64,000 nucleotides of DNA from Acholoe squamosa. Lineage: Eukaryota; Annelida; Polychaeta; Phyllodocida; Polynoidae. The position numbers were made by a program, and so were the translations under genes. Position 1 is the stretch's first letter. Each line of letters starts with the position of its first letter. This document shows, one piece after another, positions 23,107 to 33,709 of this stretch. Location: NCBI GenBank assembly GCA_949317995.1, contig OX439049.1, forward strand, positions 186,001 to 250,000, read 5' to 3'. A model generated the notes under the pieces. It saw only the letters and a program-made list of their open reading frames with translations. It searched no databases and was not told the origin of the DNA.

Positions 23107-23575
23107 AAACCTCCGTTAAACTTTCTACGTAAAGAGCTACGTCAGCATGACCCATGTTGTTTAACGCCACAATTAAACTGCTGGGATGAGATATCTTCTT
23201 GTATTTCCACACCTTAAGAACTTCAAGGACAGGGTTTTGTACACTTCTGTCAGAGGGAACTGGAGTAGAGCAGAGGTTAAGCTCAGGAAAACTTAACTCC
23301 AATTCCATTCCCAATTCTTTCCAATCTCATGGCAACTTCTGTGCTAGGTTAACTAACAAAGTCTCTACTCTTGCATTCCTCTGCAGGTATTTCACTATGA
23401 TCCACCATGTTGTGATATGCCATGAACCATCTGCAGTATTCCACCAAATCATAATGTCCTATCTCACTCAGTGCATGTCTTAATACCATCCACTTACAAC
23501 ACACATTTTTCCTGTACCAACAAGTTAGCATTTCTCTGGGTGAATTAGCAGTTTGTTGCTTACTTTCAATAACAA
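23107..23575 (-). pseudogene. Tandem Death-domain gene remnant
   Basis: On the minus strand two Death-domain-like segments follow each other. The upstream part (23575 to about 23440) ends with a helix pair containing REMLTCWYRKN and LRHALSEIGHYDLVEYC. The downstream domain (about 23384 to 23115) shows QKLP, stop, DWKELGMELELSFPELN, then VLEVLKVWKYKK, then LNNMGHADVALYVESL. The pattern of helices 1 to 6 is typical of the family. Death domains assemble signalling complexes in apoptosis and innate immunity, often in multi-domain invertebrate proteins. Defects: a frame change near 23375, an in-frame TGA near 23322, and the solo LTR immediately downstream. The first half of domain 1 is missing. 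A short C-terminal tail probably continues beyond the LTR (about 22671 to 22640). Read as an inactivated gene, or exons of one. Confidence 0.6.
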
Positions 23576-23606
23576 ATTATTCGGAAGGTAGTCCTTCATG
23601 ATAGTT

Positions 23607-23710
23607 GGTAGGTAGGTTGGTAGGTAGGTAGGTTATGATAGGGCAGGAAACATATAAGCGGGTTATATAGGGTAGGTAGGGCAGGGGGTAGGTGGGTTAG
23701 GTGGTGTAGC
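23607..23710. repeat. GGTA-rich microsatellite
   Basis: Runs of GTAGGTAGGTTGG and related TAGGT steps form a loose tetranucleotide repeat. Confidence 0.7.
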
Positions 23711-23999
23711 AACTTAGTGAGTGGTGGTGGTGAACCGCCTGTGTGTGAAAACAGCGTTAGTGCATCTGCTTTTCACTAGATGCCGCCACTTTGGGCTTTT
23801 TAGAAACACCAACCACCTGAGCATATAGCATCACTTTGTTTAAGTGGGGAAAAAGCGGCTTATAGTCCCTATTTTATTTCAAAAGTGAAAAGTCACAGCT
23901 TGTTGAAGGCTTGTAGAAATAGAATAAATTTGACAAGATAAAGAGATGGTTTAGATCGTTCGCTATTTCTAATTGACCTCCTCTTTTAACCAGTGGCGG

Positions 24000-24010
24000 C
24001 AGCCAGCAGC

Positions 24011-24063
<53 letters not shown>

Positions 24064-24067
24064 TAGC
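24000..24067. repeat. CAG microsatellite
   Basis: About 20 AGC/GCA triplets with occasional AGT steps. No coding frame around it is convincing. Confidence 0.85.
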
Positions 24068-24475
24068 CGGTTTTAAAACAAATTGACTACAATATCCTCC
24101 ATTCTTTTTTTCATACGTGGTCTTTTCCACCGCTTTTCAATGATTCCTCTGCGGAACAGCTTGCCTTTTTTAAGTCAAGTCCACGTAGGACATCCACTAA
24201 ATTTTCAAAAGGTTTACGAGCATTAGCTTGTTTTTTTAGATGAGTGTGTACAAAGTGGTAAGTACCACATCAAATAAAGCTGCATGAACTTTCCATAATG
24301 CTGAGCGGGATTTTCTTCAAGTATAAGATAGTGTAGGGTGTCCTTTTGAATTCCTAAAGTGACTCCTATCTTTTTCACCTATTTTTTAAACAGTGTGAAA
24401 TTTGGGGGATATTTTGCTTTTTACCATTACTTTACCCCTACCCCATCCTACTCTACCCTACCCTACACTTAACCC

Positions 24476-25055
24476 TCATGTTATGATGAGGGTTACGCGT
24501 ACCATGGTAGGGTGCAGCATGTAAAAGGTTAATTGGAACATGTTGATAGGGTCATTTATTTTTGTAACCTTGTGGTGGGAGAGTGTTATTATGGTGTAGG
24601 GGTGTGTGTAAACTTTGTCGCCTTTTCTTTTGATCCTTACACCTGAAGGCAAAATTTGTTTATTATTATACAAGTACGGAGCAGTGTCCAGTGCATGATG
24701 CTGGCAAGTTGTGGTAGGAGAATGTTATGATGAGTGGGACTGGAGGTTTCCCCTTTGATCCTAAAACATATGGCACACATGCCATGGCAGGGTGTACCAT
24801 GTAAAAGGCTAATTGGAACATGTTGATAGGTTCATTCATGGAGAATGTTATGATAAACGAACCGGGAAGTAAATTGCGACACCTTGTTTTATTATGCAAA
24901 CAGGGTGTAATCCATAAATTTGAACACGTTAATAATGAAGAGTAAGCCCGGAGGAGGTAAAAGTTACCACCCTTCGTGGTCAAATCTTACACCTGGAGCA
25001 GCAGAGAATGCTGCTTTTGCTGCTGCTGCTGCTGCATGCTCAATGGTGGTGGTGG

Positions 25056-25087
<32 letters not shown>

Positions 25088-25188
25088 CATGCTCAATGGT
25101 GGTGGTGGTGGTGGTGGCGATGCTGCTGCTGCTGTTGCTGCTGTTGCTGCTGCTGCATGCTCAATGGTGGTGGTGGTGGTGGTGGCGA

Positions 25189-25230
<42 letters not shown>

Positions 25231-25460
25231 ATGCTCAATGGGGGTGGGGGTGGTGCTGCTGCTGCTGTTGCTGCTGCTGCTGCATGCTCAATGGTGGTGG
25301 TAGCTGCTGCTGCTGTTGCTGTTGCTGCTGCTGCTGCATACTCAATGGGGGTGGTGCTGTTGCTGTTGCTGCTGCTGCTGCTGCTGCTGCATACTCAATG
25401 GGGGTGGTGCTGTTGCTGTTGCTGCTGCTGCTGCTGCTGCATGCTCAATGGTGGTGGTGG

Positions 25461-25492
<32 letters not shown>

Positions 25493-25629
25493 AATGCTCA
25501 ATGGTGGTGGTGGTGGTGGTGGCGATGCTGCTGCTGCTGCTGCTGCTGCATGCTCAATGGTGGTGGTAGCTGCTGCTGCTGTTGCTGTTGCTGCTGCTGC
25601 TGCTGCATGCTCAATGGTGGTGGTGGTGG

Positions 25630-25665
<36 letters not shown>

Positions 25666-25688
25666 ATGCTCAATGGTGGTGGTGGTGG

Positions 25689-25720
<32 letters not shown>

Positions 25721-25851
25721 CATGCTCAATGGTGGTGGTGGTGGTGGTGGCGATGCTGCTGCTGTTGCTGCTGCTGCTGCATGCTCAATGGTGGTGGTAG
25801 CTGCTGCTGCTGTTGCTGTTGCTGCTGCTGCTGCATACTCAATGGTGGTGG

Positions 25852-25882
<31 letters not shown>

Positions 25883-26990
25883 TGCTCAATGGTGGTGGTC
25901 GTGGTGCTGCTGTTGCTGCTGCTGCTGCTGCTGCATGCTCAATGGTGGTGGTGGTGGTGCTGCTGCTGCTGTTGCTGCTGCTGCATGCTCAATGGTGGTG
26001 GTGGTGGCGCTGCTGCTGCTGCTGCATGCTGGTGGTGGTAGTGGTGCTGCCGCTTTTGATCCTGGAGCATATAGCACAGATGGCATGGACAGCGTGTAAC
26101 GTGTAAACAGGGTGAAAAACTGTTAATTTGAACATGATGATATGGGGGCTTAATGGTGTGATGGTGTGGTGGGAAAATTTATGATGATGATGATGAGTGA
26201 GCCGGGAGGCAGGTGGGAAAATCCATCACTTTTTGTTATGCATCTGTCTTTTTATTGTTCTTGAAGGACAGCAGTCAAACAGGGTGAAAACTAACTACTA
26301 GTTTTCAACATGCTGATGGAAAACGTTTTTAATAACCTTACCATAACCATAGCGTGCAGTACGGAGCTGACACCATAAAGTTGACATACACAGAGGGGTC
26401 GCCATAGAGTTAACATAGAGGCAAAATATGCAGCGTCATAGACTTAACATTGCAAAGGGGTTTTGGTGGAAGAATGTTATGCTTGAGTAGGGCTAAAGGT
26501 AGGGGGTAAAATCAGACGACTGGCTTTGATCCTGGAACACAGGTACCATTGGGTGTGCAGCTGTCTTTTGATTTCCTGGAGCATGTAGCACAGATGGTCG
26601 TGAACAGCTTATAACATGTAAACAACATGTAAACTGCTAATTTGTACATGGTGATTTGCAAAATGCAGGGGTTTATTGTTTTTAACAGTACGGTAAAGAG
26701 AGTGTTATTATGAGTGAGTGAAATGATGCTGTATCACGCCTGGTTAGGCACATGTCTGCTTTTACCACCCTTCATGTTAGCTCAGACATAAAAGCAAAAA
26801 ACCTTTATTATACAAGCACGGACCAGTGTCCAGTGGTGGTTGTTATTGTGGGGGGGGGGGTTGTGGTGGGACTAGAGGTGAGTCTTTTGATCCTGGAGGA
26901 CAGGGCAATGGCAGTGATGCAGCATGCAAACAGGGTGAGGTGTAGACTACTTGTATTAAACATGCTGATTGGAACATTTTTTCAATTGTG
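24476..26990. repeat. Degenerate long-period tandem repeat (~300 bp)
   Basis: A block of the type TTTGATCCT...GCACA..TGGCATGG...GTGTAA..TGTAAA...GGTTAATTGGAACATG recurs diverged at about 24480, 24780, 26050, 26260, 26580 and 26900. Segments such as GTGTTAT(T)ATG lie between them. The units carry no gene. The CTG/GGT array at 25010-26045 lies inside one of them. Confidence 0.55.
25010..26045. repeat. Compound CTG/GTT + GGT minisatellite
   Basis: About 20 variable units alternate a (GCTGCTGTT)n block, the anchor GCATGCTCAATGG, and a (GGT)n block, sometimes with GGCGATG. Unit length varies with triplet number. All frames stay open (poly-Leu, Cys or Ala alternating with HAQWWW, MLNGGG or CSMVVV). 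There is no start context, splice-bounded exon or homologous protein to support coding. It is a likely unstable locus. Confidence 0.93.
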
Positions 26991-29040
26991 TGCCATGTAA
27001 AATGATGTTTAGAAACAAGAAGATTTTCTCTTTCAAAAAATGGCGAACTTTTTAAAAAAAGAGTCATGAAGCATGTGGAAACATAGCGTTTAGAACCCAT
27101 GAGATATTTTTGAAAATAACTGTGCTGTTAAACTTTTTTTAAACAAAAACTTAAAAAACTGTCAATAGGTCGTTTCATGTCATGAAGTGAGGTAACAGGA
27201 GTCCAGACAATTCAGTTGATGATCCAGCTTTATTGTAAGATTGGCATGAGAGTAATCAATACGGTACATAGTATAGTATTTGCCAGTCTGACCAAGCTAT
27301 ATCCTGGGGCCAAGGCACCTGAGTGTCCTAGGGTCTAGGTTGGAGAAGAATAAGATGTCCTGAGTGGGGATCTGCCTGTTTATAAAGGGTGTCCCACTCA
27401 GTGTACGCCATATGCTATTTCTGGAAGTGCTCAGTGACTCAGCCTGGGGGATGAGCAGCTCTGCCCCTATCTGATTGGATCCAGTTCAATCCAGAGTAGG
27501 AGGGAGGGAGCTGCTCTCAGGAGTGAGTCATCTGGGCAGGTGAGGCTAAGAATAGCATATGATATCATGTCCTCCAGTGGGGGATCCGCAGGTGGGACCT
27601 GGGGGTGCTCACTGGGGGAAGACGGGGGTGAGTAAGTCAGACCGGGGAGAGTGAGTCACTCACCCTGTCAGGTTAAAAATAGGTGAGCCTTCGGTTATAC
27701 AGGGGGAAGCTTGGTCAGCTTGGTTTGAATATGTCGTTGATAATTATAATACATAGAATAGTCCACTGACATATCCCCACATTTCCACTTCGTCTCTGCA
27801 TGAGGTTAAAGGGAGGATAATTATGAGGAATGATATAATCTTGGGTTTGAATCTTGAACATGTGGACTAGTTTTGTACCGTAAAATAAATGCATGCACAA
27901 AAATATTGGTCCACCCAAAAGTTTATGAAAAAGTTCCTAGAGAAAAAAAAAGGAACAAAAATGCATTCCGGGAGGGAATATGATTTTAGGCTCGAAGCAG
28001 CAGCAGCAGCAGCATTCTTTGGGACTTTTAAGTCGCTGTTTTTGTCAAGTATGGTGTTCTCTAGGGCATTTTGGCAATAGGGGCCTTTTGGGTGGTGTCT
28101 TATCCATAAAAAAAATTTTAGATTTTCACACAAAAATGTTTTCTACTATGACTAAAACCCATAAATACATGAACATGGTTGGGTTTGAATAATGGTGAAT
28201 GATGGGGGCTCTGTGGCACCTTAAAGAATTTGGGACTGGGCTGTCAGTCAGCTCAGCTCCAAATCTTTCACAGAATAATAAACGGTAGGAGGTTGTGATC
28301 AGTGTTCAAAGCAGGAGTACAGTATGTGACTTCAAGATGAAAATTAAATTGGTACCAGCTTTCCATGGGAAACTCTATGAAAATTGGGCTATCTCTTGCT
28401 TTAACCCCCTGCTTTCGCCTAAACCAGATCCAACGGCCCTTTTTCACGTGTTTTACCCATAAACTATGAAAAAGTGGAATGTAAAAGAAGTAAACGGAAT
28501 TCATAACATTATTGTGTAGGTTTCATGTACTCTCTTTTTTTATGTGGATCCCTGTTGTGTATTTCTTTATAACTAGATTATCACAAATTAAATTTCACAC
28601 TTTATTTAATATTCAAATAAATACTTTATTTTACTTCTTCATGCAACATGGTTTACATCTTATCTTAAATAAAGATGTCCAATAACTTACATGTGGACAG
28701 AAAATGACCTTTTCTGATTTAAAGTGCACAAAATATTTCGGATACACTTAATCACGCTAAGTACAGAAGGGCACACACATTATCCATATATTGTCCAGTG
28801 TCTCTGAAATAAAGTAGAAGGCACAATGGCACAATACTTGGCCCAATACTTAATACTCTGTATTCCCCCTTGCACTGACACGGCCTCTTTTATGGATGAA
28901 AGTGCAAAGAAATCTTGGCCGAAATCTTTCGGTCCGACATATCCTCTCTAGTCTAACAGAGGGCTACACATTGACCATATATAGCGTATTGCCTGAAGGC
29001 TCCATACTTAACACAGTGTATTCCGCCTTAACATAATTTT
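26991..29040. other. No gene; possible degraded LTR at 27180-27570
   Basis: No convincing frame is seen. At about 27180-27570 the sequence has, on the minus strand, an AATAAA (from CTTTATTG at 27228), a TTTATAA (about 27380) and TGA/TCA-type ends. It could be a degraded minus-strand LTR, but no target duplication is clear. Confidence 0.25.
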
Positions 29041-29480
29041 TTCCCCTAAAAAATATTCTTGAGGGTGCACAAATAATTTTTGTGGGTACACTATTAATTC
29101 TTGCAGGTACACAAATAATTCTTGCGGGTACACAAAGTACTCTTGCAGATGCAGAAGTAATTCAGTAGGAAATCTTTGTGCAACCACAAGAATTATTTTG
29201 AGTATCGGCAAAAATGTTTTGTGGACCTGCAATAATTATTTTGTGTACCCCCAAGAATGTTTTGTGCATCCGCACGAATTATTTCATGTACCCACAAGAA
29301 TTATTTTGTGTAACACAAGAATTTTGTGTGCATCCACAAGATTTATTTTTTGTACCCGCTAGAATTTTTTGTGCATCCGCAAGAATGTTTTCTGCATCTG
29401 CAAGAACTTTTGTGCATCCACAATGTTCCTGTTCCCGCAAGAATTGTCCAGTACCTGTAAGAATATTTCTTCTCCAGAAA
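29041..29480. repeat. Degenerate ~24-bp repeat in two orientations
   Basis: Units related to AATTCTTGCGGGTACACAAAT (24 bp) run in one orientation at about 29060-29165 and in the opposite orientation (CAAGAATTATTTTGTGTACC) at 29180-29470. They form a large imperfect inverted repeat. Units differ by many substitutions, so it is old. The open frames here are repeat artefacts. Confidence 0.75.
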
Positions 29481-31018
29481 ATCTTTTATTAGGAATGTCC
29501 TATTAGGGGCTCCGTACAAAGCAGACATAAGTATGCCACAAAACTTTAATTCCAACCAACTCTAATACTAATTAATGTTTTTTCACCTGTCTCTATAAAT
29601 ATCTCTGATGTAATATATTATACAGTCATGCATGAAAACAAACATCTGTACCTAAGACTTACAAGTAAAAACATGGCCCAACTCCGGCCCAACAAATTTA
29701 CTGTGTCTACTTCTAACTTAAATCAAGAGCTCTGCTCTCTGTATAATATAACTATCACTTGAAACAACGGCAATAATATTTTTACAACACAAATTCACCA
29801 AACTTATTCCTTTCAAGGTTTGATGCTAGAACAAACAATTTCTTTTTAACATATCAATCTGCATAATACAAACAAAAATAAAAAATCAGCACACTCAAAA
29901 TGTACATGTAATACTGTGTACAGGTCTTTGGCTTCTGTAAACATGCACATAAAAATATACATGTGGTACCATTTTTTATGTCTTCTTAGGAGACATATAT
30001 AAAGTATAGGATGGACTAGATCACATTATAAGCAAATCCACCCCTGTGTTTCAAGTGTATCTGTTAAGGTCCTGTTTCCTATTGAAATGAGGGCCGAAAT
30101 GAGAACACCTGTGGCCTTTTTGAACTGGCCATAGAAAGGGGGCCTGAAATATAACTGTGCTCAGCTCCCTTTATGTTATGTATATCTCATTGTGGCCCCA
30201 TAATGATACCTCTAAACAATGGCTATCACTTTGGCATCATCTTTTTGAAAGACTAGCACACCATGAACATCTTTTTTCATAAGGCTTCATGCTTTACAAA
30301 CCCCATTTATAATCATCTTACCTGTAAATGATCATTCTACACACTAAAAAAATTAGGCGCTGACAATGCGCCGAGAATCCTAATATGGCCGCTTATATAA
30401 TATTTTAGACAAGTACTTCTCTCTTGAACACATCAACATGATTGTATATACCCGGCACCCTTGGTGCCGCACCGTTTTCTATGTCCAGACACAATATATA
30501 TACACAGTATACGGGGTATACGACGGACTAGATAACCTGATAAGAAGTGCGCCATCAGAACATGGCCCCCATCTTTAAAGTGTATGTGAACAGAATTTAT
30601 TTTTTTGATGAGGAACCAGCACCCAAAAATAAACACTTTAAACATAGGGGGGCACGTTCAAATCATGTAACCTAGTTAGGGGGCGTTAGGGGCCCGGGCC
30701 CGCTCGCCACTTGTCTTCTTAAATGGAATGCACTGTTACACTCAGGCGGCTGACTTTCCTCACACATAATCTTCATAAAATATTTCCACACTTTCCTATA
30801 CATAGAAGTCTCACTAAACACTAACAGTAAATTGCACTCAATGATTGCACTTGAAATAAAAAAAAATCCTTTGGTAAATTGTTTGGCTTCAGACAAAATT
30901 AAAATGAACACATTTTTGCGGGGCCAAGGAAAAGGGCGCCTGGAAAGGTTCTTACAAGGAAAGCACCCAAAGTGCTCAAAGTCACTTAGATATCATATGT
31001 AGAAAAACTTTGCCAAGC
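29481..31018. other. No recognisable gene
   Basis: AT-rich sequence. A minus-strand frame at 30911-30672 (79 residues) has no recognised domain or clear exon borders. It could be untranslated sequence of the locus at 31-32.4 kb. Confidence 0.35.
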
Positions 31019-32350
31019 TTACTGTCCAACGAACCCATCAATTGGGCGGCTGCAACTAAAATGTGGTCGGGCACTTTTTGGTGGCAACTCTGGAAGAGAA
31101 GGTCGCCTCCTTAACAATGCACACGCACCGCCTCCTCTACCCAAGCCTTCTTCATCTCCTGTGTGTAGGCCCGTGTCTTGTTGTTCCAGTTCCTCCTGAG
31201 AAAAGAGCACCTGTTTCAGTTATATGTGACACTTAAATTCATTTCAGATGGTATTCCTTATATATGGTTATATCTTTAAATGAGGTGCACTGAAACTCTA
31301 CTTACAGGCTTTGAATAAATGATGGCCAATATTGTTATAAGTTATTTCCTTATAAGACACAAACAATAAGGGTGAAGAATATTGAAAAGAGGACAACTTA
31401 ATTTTTTTTTTGTAAGAAATTAAGATAACACAAAGAAATATCTTCTATAAGAAATAACTTGAGACTGGCCTCTCCCCTCTGTACCGTCTTCTGCTTCTGA
31501 TCCGTCAGCGGCGTCTGCACCTGAATGGGCTGTGTTCCCATCCTTTTTTTGGAGAACCCGTTCTCTCTTAAAATAAAAAATTTATTAACTTCATACACAT
31601 TTGGAGGGCCTGTACGCTTTGCCCTCTACATTCTCAGAGGGCGTCAGAGGAAGCCTGAGCCTGACTCCTACTCCTAGTTTTAAATGGTGTCTTAACTATC
31701 ATCTTCTCACTGGCCTTGTCACCTGTCGGTGTTTTCATAAGCTTACAGACTCTTTCGAGGTTGGTAGGTCTTCCCCTTCTCTTGGATGCACTTTAAGTTG
31801 TGAAGGAGACACTCTTAGACTTTGGGGTGATGGTAGGCGGGGGCGGGTGAAGGAGTGCTAGGTGCACTTAAATTAGACGAGGTGACGTCTTCCCCAGCGT
31901 AAACAAGATAAGCTGGACAAGTGTTATAATGTCTTTTGATGCTGGATTCTCAGCTGAATGTTTCGAAGCAAAAACTGCAGTGCAAGTCTTTAGACGTACT
32001 TCTGTCATCTTTACCAGTACCGGAGGTGGAGGCTATGGGGCGGGGTGGGTGAAGCAGCACTGGAACTTTTCCTGGATTTCTTGTCCCCTTTTTTTTCTAC
32101 GTTCTCAGACTTACTGTGGCTACTTTGAGATTTACAGGTGTTGTCTGGGGCTGGTTCTACCTTGGCGTCTGTGGCTTTAAGCTGGCCTGTTTTGGTGGAC
32201 TCCGCCGACGACGCCATAACGTTCCGCCCTTCCCCATCGCTGTCTTGTTGGCGGGAAGTGGAGCTCGAAGTGGTCCGCCCCCTCACCGTGTCCGGCGTCC
32301 TTTTCCTCTAGCAGCCAAGCCAAAGACTTCAGGTGCACTTCCTTGAAGTG
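31019..32350 (-). pseudogene. Decayed minus-strand gene, Ser/Lys-rich, AT-hook-like
   Basis: Read on the minus strand, several pieces look coding but are broken. 32286-32011 is Ser/Lys-rich (SSSTSRQQDSDGEG, EKKGDKKSRKSSSAAS). Around 31800-31640 a frame contains KRRGRPTN, an AT-hook-type motif, with an upstream stop. 31571-31460 follows an acceptor (TTTTTTATTTTAAG) and is Asp/Gly/Ala-rich. 31196-31021 follows a strong acceptor (GTGCTCTTTTCTCAG) and ends in a stop. The style (low complexity, Ser-rich, frame breaks at homopolymers) resembles the C-terminal part of the transposase gene at 35-40 kb. It may be an older relative. No function is assigned. Confidence 0.35.
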
Positions 32351-32982
32351 CGCCTTGCCTTCTCCCCTTGACTCAAAGTTTCAATCGCAAATTTTGCACT
32401 CAAACATGATGTTAAAATGTTATGAAGTGGCCATGTACCGGCATGTACCTATGCACTCCGACCTCCTCTCTTGGCGGCCAAAAGTTGTATGTGTGTAGCT
32501 AAACCGCAGGGAAAAAAACATGACACTGTAAAAGGAGTTCTCTGATTGGCTTATGACGAGAGTAAAAAGAGAAGCGCTCTCTTATTGGTCAAGCGGCGTA
32601 CTATGTACACAAAAAGTGTGACGTCAGAGTTCTTGTGCACATTTTACTTTCGGGTGGACTGTTAAAGAGACAATGAAATTACTAAAATAAAGGTTAGTGT
32701 CGTGTTTTATGTTTGTTCACAGAAATATGACTTTAGAAAAAGATTTTTTTTTCTTTCTAGATGTTCTTATAGGCTTAATTAACCTGTACTGAGCGTTTCT
32801 TAAGAGTGGAAGGTAACATTATTGAGGGCGCTGTAGTGAGTTAGGCTCGCGGCTGACTGATATGTTTCTGGTGCATATGCACTCACAGTCACATAAAGAG
32901 TGAGGGTTGGGTACTGAGTCGGGCCCTGAGTCATCGGGCTGAACGCCTCAATTTTTGATACAATTAATAGGCCCTATATGTT

Positions 32983-33234
32983 TGTAGAGGTCGGCGGAAA
33001 ACATCTTTGGAGAAACCGGGACTCGAACCCGGGACCCTCCAACTTCGAAGCGGAAGCTCTTCCTCTGGACTACTTCCCCAGACCTGACGTTCTCTACCTT
33101 CCACCTACATCTGGATCGGTATGACACAAGGGGGCAGTGTTCACTGGCTGACCAGCCCCTGGGGGCTGGTGCAACCGGGGAACGGGGACAGATAGCATAC
33201 CGCCATGGACTCACAGCCAGAGCTGGCCCCTACA
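32983..33234 (-). repeat. TRIM LTR, copy A (3' LTR)
   Basis: This 252-bp LTR is preceded on the minus strand by the purine-rich tract. It differs from copy B at only a few sites, several of them in the tRNA-like part (TCGAAG/TCAAAG, GGACTA/GAGCTA, CCGGG/CCAGG). Confidence 0.87.
33009..33079 (-). other. tRNA-like gene inside LTR A
   Basis: This is a 71-nt tRNA-like sequence without an encoded CCA. The acceptor stem GGGGAAG/TTTCTCC pairs over 7 bp with G-U wobbles. The A box is TAGTCCAGAGG and the B box GGTTCGAGTCC. The T arm CCGGG/CCCGG is perfect. The D stem has one mismatch here. The anticodon loop TTCGAAG would give CGA, but the last base pair of its stem is broken. A TTTT Pol III terminator lies 7 nt downstream (33001-32998). 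It can probably drive Pol III transcription. Activity as a translating tRNA is doubtful. Confidence 0.7.
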
Positions 33235-33426
33235 CTCCTCCCCACCAGCTTCAGCCAACCCTACTCCTCCAACCCAACCTCCAGCAGGTGACTAGTTTAC
33301 CCCTAGCAGGTTGAAGCGTTAACTGTGTCATACCAGTCCAGGTACCGAGTTCTCTAGTCCCCCCTCACACGGGTCAGGACCAACTCGGTTTCTCCACCAG
33401 TGTAGAGGTCAGCAGAAAACGTCTTT

Positions 33427-33452
33427 GGGTTCGAGTCCCGGTTTCTCCACCA
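33427..33452 (-). other. Primer-binding site of the TRIM
   Basis: On the minus strand the site begins TGGTGGAGAAACCGGGACTC. It is the exact complement of the T arm, acceptor strand and CCA of the same tRNA that is embedded in the LTRs. A second, partial copy of LTR tail plus primer site follows at about 33426-33383, suggesting a template switch. Confidence 0.8.
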
Positions 33453-33453
33453 G

Positions 33454-33705
33454 TGTAGAGGTCGGCGGAAAACGTCTTTGGAGAAACCGGGACTCGAACC
33501 CAGGACCCTCCAACTTCAAAGCGGAAGCTCTTCCTCTGAGCTACTTCCCCAGACCTGACGTTCTCTACCTTCCACCTACATCTGGATCGGTATGACACAA
33601 GGGGGCAGTGTTCACTGGCTGACCAGCCCCTGGGGGCTGGTGCAACCGGGGAACGGGGACAGATAGCATACCGCCATGGACTCACAGCCAGAGCTGGCCC
33701 CTACA
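33454..33705 (-). repeat. TRIM LTR, copy B (5' LTR)
   Basis: This 252-bp LTR is followed on the minus strand by one base and then the primer-binding site. It is outwardly flanked by TGTT. Confidence 0.87.
33480..33550 (-). other. tRNA-like gene inside LTR B
   Basis: Same 71-nt arrangement as in LTR A, but with an intact D stem (GCTC...GAGC). The anticodon loop TTTGAAG would give TGA. One T-stem position is G-U. TTTT follows 8 nt downstream. This copy is the better tRNA fold of the two. Confidence 0.72.
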
Positions 33706-33709
33706 TGTT

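Larger units (their letters stand above)
32983..33705 (-). mobile_element. Miniature LTR element (TRIM) carrying tRNA-like genes
   Basis: Two 252-bp near-identical terminal repeats (32983-33234 and 33454-33705) bound a 219-bp interior. Read on the minus strand each repeat starts TGTAGGGGCC and ends CCTCTACA. The whole is flanked by the 4-bp duplication TGTT (32979-32982 and 33706-33709). A purine tract GGTGGGGAGGAG (33246-33235) precedes the 3' repeat. One base after the 5' repeat is a 26-nt site (33452-33427) starting TGG that is antisense to the 3' end, with CCA, of a tRNA. Each repeat itself contains that tRNA-like sequence in sense orientation. The interior has no ORF, so mobilisation must be in trans, perhaps by Gypsy elements with the same TGTAGGGGC start (50364, 22676). 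Confidence 0.87.

Noticed and set aside
24920..26106. Several overlapping poly-Leu/Cys/Ala frames
   Set aside because: They are translations of a trinucleotide-rich minisatellite in all frames. Overlapping shadows cannot all be genes and none has supporting structure.
26991..27720. Degraded LTR at about 27180-27570
   Set aside because: AATAAA-like and TATA-like motifs are present, but ends and target duplication could not be established. Kept only as a low-confidence remark.
33009..33550. Two host tRNA genes
   Set aside because: Both lie inside LTRs bounded by TG...CA and a target duplication, and their anticodon stems are imperfect. They are better read as element-borne tRNA-like genes.
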